From positions 1 to 45,729 of the forward strand of contig UQGR01000007.1 of the NCBI GenBank assembly GCA_900540705.1: DNA of 45,729 bases, in the 5' to 3' direction. This stretch comes from an uncultured Mollicutes bacterium. GTDB lineage: Bacteria > Bacillota_I > Bacilli_A > Acholeplasmatales > Anaeroplasmataceae. Position 1 is the stretch's first letter. The number at the start of each line of letters is the position of its first letter. The notes under the pieces were generated by a model. It saw nothing but the letters and a program-made list of their open reading frames with translations. It was not told where the DNA came from and ran no database searches. Below, in pieces: positions 27,392 through 36,932 of this stretch. The position numbers and the translations under genes are program-made.

Positions 27392-27462
27392 TATAGTTGT
27401 CTTAAGATTAGGAAGACTTTACTTCCTCTTAGGATAAAAGCTTTTTTCATAAGCAAACTATA
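27392..27462 (+). ncRNA. Candidate three-way-junction RNA in the ackA 3' region
   Basis: P1: TATAGTT (27392-27398) with AACTATA (27456-27462). P2: TCTTAAG plus AGGAAG (27400-27415) with CTTCCT plus CTTAGGA (27422-27434), 13 pairs with a 3-base bulge. P3: GCTT with AAGC (27440-27454). The three helices fit a compact junction 14 bases before a strong terminator hairpin. No convincing promoter precedes it, so it may be a 3'-UTR structure or processed small RNA. It matches no riboswitch I recognise. Confidence 0.35.
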
Positions 27463-27476
27463 ACTCTCCCAATGGT

Positions 27477-27512
27477 AAAGAACTGTAGAAATACAGTTCT
27501 TTCCTTTTTTAT
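27477..27512 (+). terminator. Terminator of ytxK-ackA
   Basis: AAAGAACTGTA (27477-27487), GAAA tetraloop, TACAGTTCTTT (27492-27502), then a T run. A perfect 11-bp stem. Confidence 0.95.
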
Positions 27513-27557
27513 TTTATAAATTCTTTTTTCTAAAAAAACCTCTTTTGTAAAACAAGT

Positions 27558-27585
27558 TTGACATTTTTTCTTTTTTTGGTATAAT
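27558..27585 (+). promoter_or_regulatory. Promoter of the giant repeat protein gene
   Basis: TTGACA (27558-27563), 16-bp T-rich spacer ending in TGG, TATAAT (27580-27585). Both boxes are perfect consensus with an extended -10, the strongest promoter in the window. Confidence 0.9.
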
Positions 27586-27628
27586 GATATAATGTAAATT
27601 GTTTTTTTGTGTTAGAGGGTGTAAAAAT

Positions 27629-30600
27629 ATGAAGAAAAAAATAATATTTTTATCCATTTTCATACTTGTACTTTTAATTGGCGGAGTAGCAATTTTCTAC
27701 TTTACCCAATCCAATAGAGATTCTGTAACCTTTGCAGATGAGGAAGCAAAATATAAAACCTATACCGAACAAGCACCAACAGATGGTAGTCTACCTTCAG
27801 ACCATGACTCCCTATCGAACATTGCGTACGTCTTATGGGTTTTAGAGAATACAGAGAATTATTCTTCACAGACGAAGGGAAGTGCAGTATCTGCTGGACA
27901 AACTCAGGAGATTTTGAACCAGCGGTTTGTAAATGGTAGTATCCAGGTGGTAAATACCTATTCAGGAGGACTTGTCACATTAGGAAAACAGAAGTATTTT
28001 CAAAATGGTAAGGTTTTAATCCGTGATTTTACCTCTAAGGATGGTGACAATATTTCTTGGAAAACAGACCAGCCAGAATGTATAACCAATAAAGGCTATA
28101 TAACGAGGTATGGCTGGCTTCCAAATCAAGCGACAGCTTATATTATCTGTAAGGAAACGATTTTAGAGATTTCTGAAACGCAGTCTTTAGAAAATGGCTT
28201 ATATTCCCTTACCTTAACGCTCAATCCTGATCGAGAACATGCCCCATTCTGGTATAGAAGAGAGGTAGCAACTAACGCCTCCTCTTTAGATGAGCCAGCC
28301 TTTTCCTCCATTGTCATTGAATATATTTTTGATGCTCAGTGGAGAGTCCAGGAGGTCAAAACTCAGGAAAAGTATACGGTTAAGCCAAAGGTGGCTCCAA
28401 TTCCAGTTGTCTGTGAAACGAATTTAACGGAGGTTTTCAACTATGAAACCTACAAAATCAATCAGGATGACCTAGATTTTTTTGAACAATATAAGGATTT
28501 AACTCCTTCGGATGGAGAAGTAGAGCCTGAGGAAACGACACCGTTATCTTATATTACGGGTTCCTTATTGGGAGGAAATCAAAAGGAGAAGACCTTTGAC
28601 GTTTTAATCCAGCTAGAGGAAAGAAAGCTTCAAGGAAAGCTAGCCTTAAACATCTCTGATTTGAACAATGTTGGTGTAAAGCTGGCCCTTGGGGATTTAC
28701 AAATTATATTTGAAAATAATACGGTCTATATCGATTATAATTCCATCAAGGTAAAGGGGAATGTAGATGAGGTTTCTACCATATTAGAGCCTTTATTACG
28801 GGTAATATTGTTGAAGGATTCTAATTCTACTACAGCTTCTGGGGATTCCTCCTTTGATGTTGGTCAAATTATGAATGATATCAACAATGCTACTATTCAG
28901 GAAACAGAAGAGAGTGTAACCTTGGATTTAACCTTGAATTTGATGGGGTTAAAGCTTCCTTTGAGGTTCTTGATTGCTAAGGATGGCAAGGAATTAGATT
29001 TACTTTCTATTCAATCTACGATTCTAACGGATCCTTACCTTTCCGTTCATATCGAAAAGAATGAAGCTATTCAGTTTAAGCCGATGGAAGGAAATTACAA
29101 TGATTTAAAGGATTTAGAGTTCTTAATACAGGATATCACAGAAATTCTAGAGAATAAAAAAATGAGCTTTACCTTTATGGGTGCTTATCAGGAGTATCAG
29201 TTATCTGGTAAGGTCAATATGGATTTCGCCCAAAAGCTTGTTAAGCTTGAGATAGAGCTTCAAAATCAAGCACTAGGCTTAAAGGAGAAGGCGTATCTCA
29301 TTTTTGATGGTTCTGTTGTCTATGTACAATATAGAAATATAAAGGTTCAAGTATCGGTTACTGAGCTTGAACAGATATTAAATCAGGCTATGGGAGGTAT
29401 TTCAATACCTCAGGAATTTGATATAAATTCTTTCATTCAAACCATATTTGAACTGGATTTTGGAAAGCTTCTTCAAAATTTAACTATTACAGAGAGCCAA
29501 GTCTCTTTAACCCTAAATCTTTCACAATTGATTTCTGGGCTAGATATAGTCATCTTTTCTATAGAGGATACAGCTCAAGGCTTCATAGTAGAAACAAATC
29601 TATATGATATTACGATAGATATAGATACGAAGAGGATAGAAGAGATTCACTTTGACAAGACAGAGTATAGCTCTATCAAGGAATATAGTAAGCTTATTGA
29701 ATACCTGTTATCTAAGCTTGGTAAGGAATCTTTAGAGCTGCTCGTAGATGGAATAGTAGAGTATGGCTCTTATCAGATTGGTCTTACAGGTAACCTTCAT
29801 CTATATCTAAATGAAGGAAGGTATGGTCTAGAAGGAACCATCGGTATAAGCTATGCTAACCAACAGCTAGAGGTTAAGCTTATCTATTGGAATGAGGAGC
29901 TCTATCTGAGTGTATGGGACTATACAGTAAAGCTATCTATGGCTACATTAGAGGATACCATCACTAAGATTATAGAACAGCTAGGCTTACCACAAGTAGA
30001 AATGCCAGAGCTAAAGCTAGGTTTAAAGGAATTACTAGAAATAGTAGAGACAATAAAGCTAACCGAAAACCAGGTAGAACTAGACTTAAGTCGTCTAACA
30101 GAGCTACTTGGGAAGATAGGAGTAAGCTTCCTTATTAAAGAAGATACCCTCATAGGGACCATACGAAGTGGCATATTCAATGGAACTATCCAGATGAAGG
30201 GAATAGAGACAAAGACGATTGAGACGCCAAAGGAATACTATGATGAGGAAGATATCCTAGAGGTAACCAAATATATAGCTGACGTTTTAGAGGTTATAAG
30301 AAATAAGAGAGTAGGCTTCAGCTTTGGTGGAGTATATGAAGGTATAGGGTTAAAGGGAAGTATTTATGTAGATTGGAATACAGAGCTTCAGGCGAAGGGG
30401 ACTATAGAAGTTGAAATATCTGGGAACCAAATAGAAGTCGAGATATACTATAAAGAAGGCAACCTATATATAAGTAATAAAGCTGGAATCAAGGTTTACA
30501 TGAGTCTTGAAGAGGCAATTGAGCTCATAAAGCCATATTTACCTAAGGATTTGAATGTAGGAGAGCTAGAGCTTAATAGAATACCAGAACTACTAGAAGG

Positions 30601-33600
30601 ACTGACAATAGAAAAAGGAAGCATAGAAATCCTATTGAATATGAGTCAGTGGCTAGAGGGACTAGAGAAGCTAAGAGTATCTCTTACAAAGACAGAGACA
30701 GGCTTTAAAGTAGAGACAAATCTATATGATATTACGATAGATATAGATACGAAGAGGATAGAAGAGATTCACTTTGACAAGACAGAGTTTGTAAGCTGTT
30801 CTAAGTATTTGGAACAAATAAAGTATTTCCTTGGTCTTTTGTATAAGGATTCCATTCATATGGGATTACAGGGAAGTATAGATTTGTCCATTTTCCTAAA
30901 GGGAAATCTAGAGAATCTTTCTATGAATATCCAAGATACAAGCTATCTAGATTTTGTATTCTATAATGGAAAATACGGAATAGATGGCAAGCTAGATGTC
31001 GAAATTTATCAGACGAAGCATCAAATCCGTATCCAATTCTTAGAGGGAATTCTATATGTAAGCTATGGAAGTCTATCTATAGAGGTAGCTATGGCTGAAC
31101 TTCCTAAGCTATTCCAGCAGATAGAAGAAACCTTTGGATTTGTTCTACCTGAGCTCAACACTAATGAAATGATGTCTATGCTGCTTCCAATCTTTGAAAC
31201 AATCTTCTTAAAGGAAGACTCTATTACCTTAGATGTTTCTTCTTTGATCAAAGTCATATCTTTCATTACATTACAGTTTACAGGCATAATGGAAAATGGA
31301 AATATTCTTGGAACCAGGCTAGAAATAATTAGTGCTGGAATTCAGCTAGAAGCCAATATTTCAGCATCCTCTAAAAAGGAAATGGTTCTTCCTGAAGATA
31401 CGATTCAGTTAGAGGATATTCAGCAATTGATTTCCTTGGTTGGAGATATAAAGGATTCTCTAGAAGCCAGCAATGGTCTTTCTATGCAAATTGACGCAGA
31501 ACTATATGGAATTCGTCTTACTGGCCTTATTCAAATGACCAAGAATTGGGATATCTATGCGAATTTATGGGCTAAGATCAAGGCAGAGGATGGAACAGAA
31601 CAACAGCTTCCAATAGATATTTATTATATTAATCAAAAATTATATTTCAATTTAAATGGGATAAAGCTAGTCTTTGAGGAACAGGATTTCCATGTTATTA
31701 TGGATACCATTCAGAATTTAATAGGACCATTATCCTTGGATTTATCTGCTATCCTTTCCTCCTTAAAGCTAGATTTTGAAAACTTTAGGATTACAGAAGT
31801 GTCAGCAGAGCTTGACCTAGTATTAGATGTATTATCCTGGAAGGGAATTCGGTTGTCTACCCAGATTCAAAAAGATGGAATTCGACTTTCCTCTATTATA
31901 AATCAGGATATCCAGCTTCATAATCTAAGTCTGACCTTTGGTCTTACTGAGCTTTCAAAGCTAGGAGAATATCTGCCAGTTTCCAATTTGGTTTCTATGT
32001 TCCAGAATCTAGAACGAGGAGTCAGCTCTACTGGACAGCTAAGTCTACAGGCAATGGGATATGACATTGTTCTTCCTTATCAGATGCAGTTTAAGCTAGA
32101 TCTCATCAATCTACTTAAGGGACAGGATGTATTTGAGGCTATAGAGCTAGAGCTTGTGATTACCTCAGAATTCTATAGTCCAATCACTTTGACAATCGTA
32201 GATGGTATTTTATACCTTGATTCTATGGATACTAAGTATAAGTATGAGCTTCCAAAGTATCGCTTAACGGAGCTATTTGCATCTTTAGGAGAACAAAAGC
32301 CAAAGCTTGAGGATGTTGTAAAGATTTTGAAGAGTGTGATTGGTTATGCAACAGAGCTAAAGCTTGAAACTACGACGTCAGGACTTACTCTTGGACTTAG
32401 TGAAAACCTTGTTGATACTCTTCAGACCATGCTGTCTACCAAATTAGGATTAGAATTAACAATTAAGGATGCTGAATTTGTTTTATCTAATTTAGGGGCA
32501 ACTACTGCTGATTTCAATTTGCTGGCAGCCATCGGTGCCCTTGGAATGGATGTTTCAGTTGAACTTTCAACAAAGACTACGGCGTCTGATTATGTATCTC
32601 ATTTGACCGAGGAGGAAAAGCTTGAATTTGTTTTAACTACAGATTTTAAAGACCATCCTTTTGCAAAGCGTGTATTAGATATTATGACTATGGTCAAAGG
32701 ACTTACGGCTTTGGATTACTCTGGCAATGGACAGAAATTTGATTTGAACATTCCTTTAGAGGTAGACAATGGTTTAATTAAGTCTTGTGTAGTTACAGGA
32801 GACTTGGGTGTTGCGTTAGACTTACAGGGAATTTTGGATGGAAATGATATTTGGTCTTCCTTTAAACTAAACGCTAAGATTAATATTAAGGCAGAGACAA
32901 AGCTATTTGTTAAAATTAACATCAATGTATGGCTATTCTATATTGGTGATGGGTATTTATATCTAATTGTAGATGGCAATGCGGCAGGAATCAACTTTAA
33001 GATTGCTGAAATGATGATGGATTTAAAGAGTATGCTTGCTGAAGGCTTAGGTGCCTCCTCTGATGAGGTTACCACCATTTATCTCAATGACTTGCTGAAC
33101 CGAGTTATGAATGGTTTTACTACAGAACAATCTGGAAATAAAACTACATTGGTATTAGCACCGGCTGCAGTGGAGGTGGTCAATACACTTTGGAGAAGCT
33201 TAGTAGATTTGGCGAATGAACAGATTGCTGCCTTGAATGTTTCAGCATTGACAAGCTTAATCAATAGTATTGCCAACTTCAATATGGATGTCACAGGCTT
33301 TACCTTAAATTATATAGAAAATGATCTGAAACAGATGGAAAGTCTACAGGTGGTTTTAAGTGGCTATCGTCATGGCACCTATACTAAAACTGCACTTCCG
33401 ATTACAATTACGGCAAGTGGCGCCTTGGATGCAACCTATTTTGATGCAGGGATGGCTAAAGCCAATGAGGCAGCCTACCTTACTGCGAAATCAGAAATGG
33501 CTACAGCGAGAGAGATGGTCAATGCTTTAGGAGAATTCAGGTATACACCAGAGTTCTATGCTCAGGCTAAGGATGTTCAAGCCTACCTAGATTCAATGTC

Positions 33601-34906
33601 TGAGCTGGCAAAGGCCTCATATTCCTCCACTTATCCATCTGAAATGATTAGTTACTATGAAATTCTTTTCGATAGTGAGGAGAAGTTAAAACAAGTTTTA
33701 ATAGATTACGCTTCAACCGGATTGAGTGGGTTAAATTATGATACAGTATTGGGCTGTTATGATGCGTACTTGTACTTTAGACAGCAGGGAATTGTATTAA
33801 CGGAAGAGGAATTTGATTTATATCTATCCATTTATAATACGATGGCATTAGAGAGTCTTTTGGATTTTGCAAATCGTGTAGAAAGCTTCACTGAATTGGA
33901 TTCCTTTGATTTTGAAGCAAATAAAGAAGAAATTCTTGTTTATAAAGAGGCGTTGAATATGCTTTATAATGAATATTATTCTTTAAGCTCTTCTTATAAG
34001 GATGCGTTTAAGAGCTTCTATTTCACTTCCTATCAAAAGTTGATGCGGATGGTAGAGGCTTATGACAAGGCAACCTCTGTCTATGTGAATGAAAGAATTT
34101 ATTCCTATGTTGCAGGACAGTATACCCTAGAGGAAGCTCAAGCTGCCTATACAGCATATCAGTTTACAGATGTAAAGAGCTTTATTTTAGACCATAGTGC
34201 TCAGTCCTTTGCTTGGAATCTACTTACAGACTTTATTTATATGAATTATGTATATGAGCTAGATAAGGAGATTGGTAAAGCGATAGAAGGTGGAATTTTA
34301 CCAGAGCTTGTTGTAACTATTCCAGAGCTAGAAGAAAAGTATACCATCTATAGTGATGAATTTAGAACGTATTTTAAATATAGTATGGACAAACTGAGAA
34401 CGATGCTGGAGCCTGCTAAGGTGAAGTATGTTGAGGTGGTTAAGGAATTGTTAGACCAGTTCGAGCTTGCTAGACTATCTGTCAACTATGGAGCTGCCAA
34501 TGCGCAAAAGGCATACTATTATGATTACACGCAATTGAGCTTCACAGAGGATAATTACTCAATTGGTGTTTCATTAATTGCTTACTTTGGATATGCAAGT
34601 GAGGAAGAAATTTTATCATGGTTCAATGATAGTGATGCCTTTACGAAATTTAAGATTCTCGCTTATTCCTTTGATTTTATAAAGAGTGTAAGAGATAATC
34701 AAATTTCAACAGAGGAGTTACAAGCAAAATTTGCAGTGTTGGAGGATAGCAGTAAGAATTACTATTATACAAAATATGTTACAGGTATTTGGGGCTCTAA
34801 AAAGGTTCACAATGAAACCCATAGCTATGCAGAAGTGTTTACAAAGGCTTCTAGTGGACTTGCCTACGATTGTTATCAGCTATATCTCCAAAGATTGAAT
34901 GCTTAA
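27629..34906 (+). CDS. Giant membrane-anchored tandem beta-repeat protein (LolA/LppX-like units suspected)
   Basis: 2425 residues from the ATG at 27629 (GAGGGTG seven bases before). Residues 1-24 are a Lys-rich N-terminus and one hydrophobic helix without lipobox or obvious cleavage site, so a signal anchor with the rest outside is likely. Residues 60-300 look like a divergent first unit (helix, then antiparallel strands). Then come about eight units of 185-240 residues, roughly 302-513, 513-704, 704-892, 892-1076, 1077-1286, 1283-1469, 1469-1695 and 1695-1938. Each has a short helix, long amphipathic strands with a recurrent G-x-LYxSxxxxxVxVxxxEL pattern, an LTIxxxxVxLxLxLSxL segment and a closing strand group. 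Residues 1940-2425 are mostly helical. There is no LPxTG anchor. The fold guess is half-barrels like LolA/LppX; function unknown. It is monocistronic with a consensus promoter and a strong terminator. Confidence 0.75.
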   Translation: MKKKIIFLSIFILVLLIGGVAIFYFTQSNRDSVTFADEEAKYKTYTEQAPTDGSLPSDHDSLSNIAYVLWVLENTENYSSQTKGSAVSAGQTQEILNQRFVNGSIQVVNTYSGGLVTLGKQKYFQNGKVLIRDFTSKDGDNISWKTDQPECITNKGYITRYGWLPNQATAYIICKETILEISETQSLENGLYSLTLTLNPDREHAPFWYRREVATNASSLDEPAFSSIVIEYIFDAQWRVQEVKTQEKYTVKPKVAPIPVVCETNLTEVFNYETYKINQDDLDFFEQYKDLTPSDGEVEPEETTPLSYITGSLLGGNQKEKTFDVLIQLEERKLQGKLALNISDLNNVGVKLALGDLQIIFENNTVYIDYNSIKVKGNVDEVSTILEPLLRVILLKDSNSTTASGDSSFDVGQIMNDINNATIQETEESVTLDLTLNLMGLKLPLRFLIAKDGKELDLLSIQSTILTDPYLSVHIEKNEAIQFKPMEGNYNDLKDLEFLIQDITEILENKKMSFTFMGAYQEYQLSGKVNMDFAQKLVKLEIELQNQALGLKEKAYLIFDGSVVYVQYRNIKVQVSVTELEQILNQAMGGISIPQEFDINSFIQTIFELDFGKLLQNLTITESQVSLTLNLSQLISGLDIVIFSIEDTAQGFIVETNLYDITIDIDTKRIEEIHFDKTEYSSIKEYSKLIEYLLSKLGKESLELLVDGIVEYGSYQIGLTGNLHLYLNEGRYGLEGTIGISYANQQLEVKLIYWNEELYLSVWDYTVKLSMATLEDTITKIIEQLGLPQVEMPELKLGLKELLEIVETIKLTENQVELDLSRLTELLGKIGVSFLIKEDTLIGTIRSGIFNGTIQMKGIETKTIETPKEYYDEEDILEVTKYIADVLEVIRNKRVGFSFGGVYEGIGLKGSIYVDWNTELQAKGTIEVEISGNQIEVEIYYKEGNLYISNKAGIKVYMSLEEAIELIKPYLPKDLNVGELELNRIPELLEGLTIEKGSIEILLNMSQWLEGLEKLRVSLTKTETGFKVETNLYDITIDIDTKRIEEIHFDKTEFVSCSKYLEQIKYFLGLLYKDSIHMGLQGSIDLSIFLKGNLENLSMNIQDTSYLDFVFYNGKYGIDGKLDVEIYQTKHQIRIQFLEGILYVSYGSLSIEVAMAELPKLFQQIEETFGFVLPELNTNEMMSMLLPIFETIFLKEDSITLDVSSLIKVISFITLQFTGIMENGNILGTRLEIISAGIQLEANISASSKKEMVLPEDTIQLEDIQQLISLVGDIKDSLEASNGLSMQIDAELYGIRLTGLIQMTKNWDIYANLWAKIKAEDGTEQQLPIDIYYINQKLYFNLNGIKLVFEEQDFHVIMDTIQNLIGPLSLDLSAILSSLKLDFENFRITEVSAELDLVLDVLSWKGIRLSTQIQKDGIRLSSIINQDIQLHNLSLTFGLTELSKLGEYLPVSNLVSMFQNLERGVSSTGQLSLQAMGYDIVLPYQMQFKLDLINLLKGQDVFEAIELELVITSEFYSPITLTIVDGILYLDSMDTKYKYELPKYRLTELFASLGEQKPKLEDVVKILKSVIGYATELKLETTTSGLTLGLSENLVDTLQTMLSTKLGLELTIKDAEFVLSNLGATTADFNLLAAIGALGMDVSVELSTKTTASDYVSHLTEEEKLEFVLTTDFKDHPFAKRVLDIMTMVKGLTALDYSGNGQKFDLNIPLEVDNGLIKSCVVTGDLGVALDLQGILDGNDIWSSFKLNAKINIKAETKLFVKININVWLFYIGDGYLYLIVDGNAAGINFKIAEMMMDLKSMLAEGLGASSDEVTTIYLNDLLNRVMNGFTTEQSGNKTTLVLAPAAVEVVNTLWRSLVDLANEQIAALNVSALTSLINSIANFNMDVTGFTLNYIENDLKQMESLQVVLSGYRHGTYTKTALPITITASGALDATYFDAGMAKANEAAYLTAKSEMATAREMVNALGEFRYTPEFYAQAKDVQAYLDSMSELAKASYSSTYPSEMISYYEILFDSEEKLKQVLIDYASTGLSGLNYDTVLGCYDAYLYFRQQGIVLTEEEFDLYLSIYNTMALESLLDFANRVESFTELDSFDFEANKEEILVYKEALNMLYNEYYSLSSSYKDAFKSFYFTSYQKLMRMVEAYDKATSVYVNERIYSYVAGQYTLEEAQAAYTAYQFTDVKSFILDHSAQSFAWNLLTDFIYMNYVYELDKEIGKAIEGGILPELVVTIPELEEKYTIYSDEFRTYFKYSMDKLRTMLEPAKVKYVEVVKELLDQFELARLSVNYGAANAQKAYYYDYTQLSFTEDNYSIGVSLIAYFGYASEEEILSWFNDSDAFTKFKILAYSFDFIKSVRDNQISTEELQAKFAVLEDSSKNYYYTKYVTGIWGSKKVHNETHSYAEVFTKASSGLAYDCYQLYLQRLNA
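29594..29666 (+). repeat. 73-bp perfect direct repeat, copy 1
   Basis: Identical to 30716-30788, offset 1122 bp (374 codons, two repeat units). It encodes the YDITIDIDTKRIEEIHFDKT segment. Homology continues upstream with one mismatch (to 29588). Confidence 0.95.
30716..30788 (+). repeat. 73-bp perfect direct repeat, copy 2
   Basis: Identical to 29594-29666. The flanking sequence diverges abruptly on the right side (29667 versus 30789). Confidence 0.95.
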
Positions 34907-34913
34907 GTAGAGA

Positions 34914-34953
34914 TAAAGTCAGGTTTGTTTAGCCTGGCTTTATTTTGTTTTTC
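34914..34953 (+). terminator. Terminator of the giant repeat protein gene
   Basis: AAAGTCAGG (34915-34923) pairs with CCTGGCTTT (34933-34941), followed by T-rich sequence. Confidence 0.9.
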
Positions 34954-34956
34954 CTA

Positions 34957-34985
34957 TTCTTAAATCTAATGGAGTATGGTATAAT
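34957..34985 (+). promoter_or_regulatory. Promoter of the HD-trmFO-xerC operon (extended -10)
   Basis: TATAAT (34980-34985) preceded by TGG; a weak -35 TTCTTA (34957-34962) at 17 bp. Confidence 0.65.
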
Positions 34986-35007
34986 ATGGCGTATAAGGGT
35001 GAGAAGA

Positions 35008-35634
35008 ATGAATTTAGACTATCAGGATATGCTTGCGTATGCTTTAGAGACATTAACTAAAAATGAAGGGATAAAAAGTGCTAAGCCGCAGCTATTTTTT
35101 AGGAATCGCTATGAGCATATAGTCCGAGTATATGGATGGGCTAAACGAATATTACCAGGTGTTCAAAACTGCTCGGCAGATGTGGTTTTAACAGCTGCAA
35201 TCTTCCATGATATAGGCTATAGAGATTTCCATGGAAATAACCATGCAGAGCTAGGAAAAGAGCTTTTTCAAGAATATGCTGCTGCGCACCAATTGGAGTG
35301 TGGATTTACTAAGCAGGTATCTGATTTGATTTTGATGCATTCGAATAAGGCGCTTCTCCGTAATCCGGAAACGCCAATTGAACTGGTGGTACTTATGGAG
35401 GCAGATTTATTAGATGAGGAAGGGGCACTAGGTATCGTCTTCGATTTGCTGGCAGAAGGCTATAAGAAGCCTGAATCTTATACCTCAGTCTTTCAGGAGA
35501 TTATGCTGCATTCCGCTCATATTTTAGAACAAAATTATATGGTCACACCTCTTGCTAAAAAATATTGGGAGGAGAAGAAGACCTTTATAGAAAAATTTAT
35601 TAAGGATTTGAAATTTGATTTATTTATGGAGTGA
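35008..35634 (+). CDS. HD-domain phosphohydrolase
   Basis: 208 residues from the ATG at 35008 (AAGGGTGAG before it; the longer frame would begin upstream of the promoter). The metal ligands of the HD fold are visible: His in RNRYEHIVRVYGWA, the HD pair in AAIFHDIGYRDF, a further His in HGNNHAELGKEL, and the late Asp in MEADLLDEEGA. HD enzymes hydrolyse phosphate esters of nucleotides; the small YedJ/YqeK-like shape gives no specific substrate. It is the first gene of the trmFO-xerC transcript; its stop overlaps an ATG of the next frame. Confidence 0.85.
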   Translation: MNLDYQDMLAYALETLTKNEGIKSAKPQLFFRNRYEHIVRVYGWAKRILPGVQNCSADVVLTAAIFHDIGYRDFHGNNHAELGKELFQEYAAAHQLECGFTKQVSDLILMHSNKALLRNPETPIELVVLMEADLLDEEGALGIVFDLLAEGYKKPESYTSVFQEIMLHSAHILEQNYMVTPLAKKYWEEKKTFIEKFIKDLKFDLFME

Positions 35635-35639
35635 TGGTT

Positions 35640-36932
35640 ATGGAAGTTAATATCATCGGTGCTGGTCTTGCAGGTTGTGAGGCAACCTATTATTTGGCAA
35701 AAAAGGGATATAAAATTAAGCTTTATGAGATGCGCCCTAAAAAGATGACGCCTGCCCATAAAACGGATAAGTTTGCAGAGCTGGTTTGCTCAAATTCTTT
35801 GAGAAGCGATTCCTTAGAAAATGCATGCGGTATTTTGAAAAAGGAAATGGAGCTTTTGGATTCCTTAATCATTAAGGCAGCAAGAAGTCATTCTGTAGAA
35901 GCAGGTGGAGCCTTGGCTGTAGATAGGGAAGGGTATTCTGCATATGTGACAGAGGTTATCCGTTCCCTTGACAATGTAGAAATTATCTTTGATGAGCTCA
36001 CAAATATTGATGTGAATATCCCAACTATCATCGCCACAGGACCACTGACCAGTGATGCGTTAAGCGAGGAAATCCGTAAGCTATTTGGGTGTGAGGATTT
36101 TTATTTTTTTGATGCTCAGGCTCCTATCATTTATGCTGACTCTATCAATTACGATAAGGTCTATTTGAAATCCCGATATGATAAGGGAGTTGCCTCCTAT
36201 TACAATTGTCCATTTACCAAGGAGGAATTTGATAAGTTCTATGAGGCCTTGATTACAGCTGAGGAGGTAGAAGTCAAGGATTTTGAGCTGAAGGTGTTTG
36301 AGGGTTGTATGCCAGTAGAAATTATGGCTAAGCGTGGGCCTCAGACATTGACCTTTGGACCAATGAAGCCCGTAGGACTCAGAACTCCTTCAGGAGAAAC
36401 CCCTTATGCTGTCGTCCAGCTGAGACAGGATGATGCTGCCAAGGAGATGTACAATCTAGTTGGGTTTCAAACTCACTTGAAGTTTGGAGAACAGAAAAGA
36501 GTGTTTCAAATGATTCCTGGACTAGAAAATGCTCGTTTTGCCAAGTATGGTCGTATGCATAAGAATACATATATCAATGCCCCTAAAATTTTAAATCCAA
36601 CCTATCAGACCAAACAGTATCCAAATTTATTTATTGCAGGACAATTGAGTGGGGTTGAGGGGTATGTAGAATCTGCAGCTAGTGGGATTTATGCAGCAAT
36701 CAATATGGACCGGTATCTTAAAGGCCAAGAGCTTGTGGTATTCCCTAATACTACAGTGATGGGAAGCATGTCTTTATATATTTGTAATGCCAGTCCAGAG
36801 GGCTTTCAGCCAATGAATGCCAACTTTGGAATTATGGCTTGCTTAGATATTCCTCATAAGAAGAAGGAAAGAAAGAGCCTTTATGCAAAACGTGCCTTAG
36901 AGGTAATGCAAAGTGAGGTGGCAAAGCTTTGA
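35640..36932 (+). CDS. trmFO: tRNA (uracil-54-C5) methyltransferase, folate/FAD-dependent
   Basis: 430 residues from the ATG at 35640 (GGAG eight bases before); in-frame GTG 35631 and ATG 35634 lie too close to that ribosome site. VNIIGAGLAGCEA is the FAD dinucleotide-binding motif. LVCSNSLRSD holds Cys50 and FEGCMPVEIMA holds Cys223, matching the two functional cysteines known as Cys53 and Cys226 in Bacillus subtilis TrmFO. GPMKPVGL and YVESAASGIYAAIN are further family blocks. It makes ribothymidine 54 in tRNA using methylenetetrahydrofolate. The order trmFO-xerC is conserved in Firmicutes. Confidence 0.96.
   Translation: MEVNIIGAGLAGCEATYYLAKKGYKIKLYEMRPKKMTPAHKTDKFAELVCSNSLRSDSLENACGILKKEMELLDSLIIKAARSHSVEAGGALAVDREGYSAYVTEVIRSLDNVEIIFDELTNIDVNIPTIIATGPLTSDALSEEIRKLFGCEDFYFFDAQAPIIYADSINYDKVYLKSRYDKGVASYYNCPFTKEEFDKFYEALITAEEVEVKDFELKVFEGCMPVEIMAKRGPQTLTFGPMKPVGLRTPSGETPYAVVQLRQDDAAKEMYNLVGFQTHLKFGEQKRVFQMIPGLENARFAKYGRMHKNTYINAPKILNPTYQTKQYPNLFIAGQLSGVEGYVESAASGIYAAINMDRYLKGQELVVFPNTTVMGSMSLYICNASPEGFQPMNANFGIMACLDIPHKKKERKSLYAKRALEVMQSEVAKL

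Noticed and set aside
27361..27392. Promoter TTGAGA...TATACT for the three-way-junction RNA
   Set aside because: Spacer of only 11 bases; no other -35 fits.
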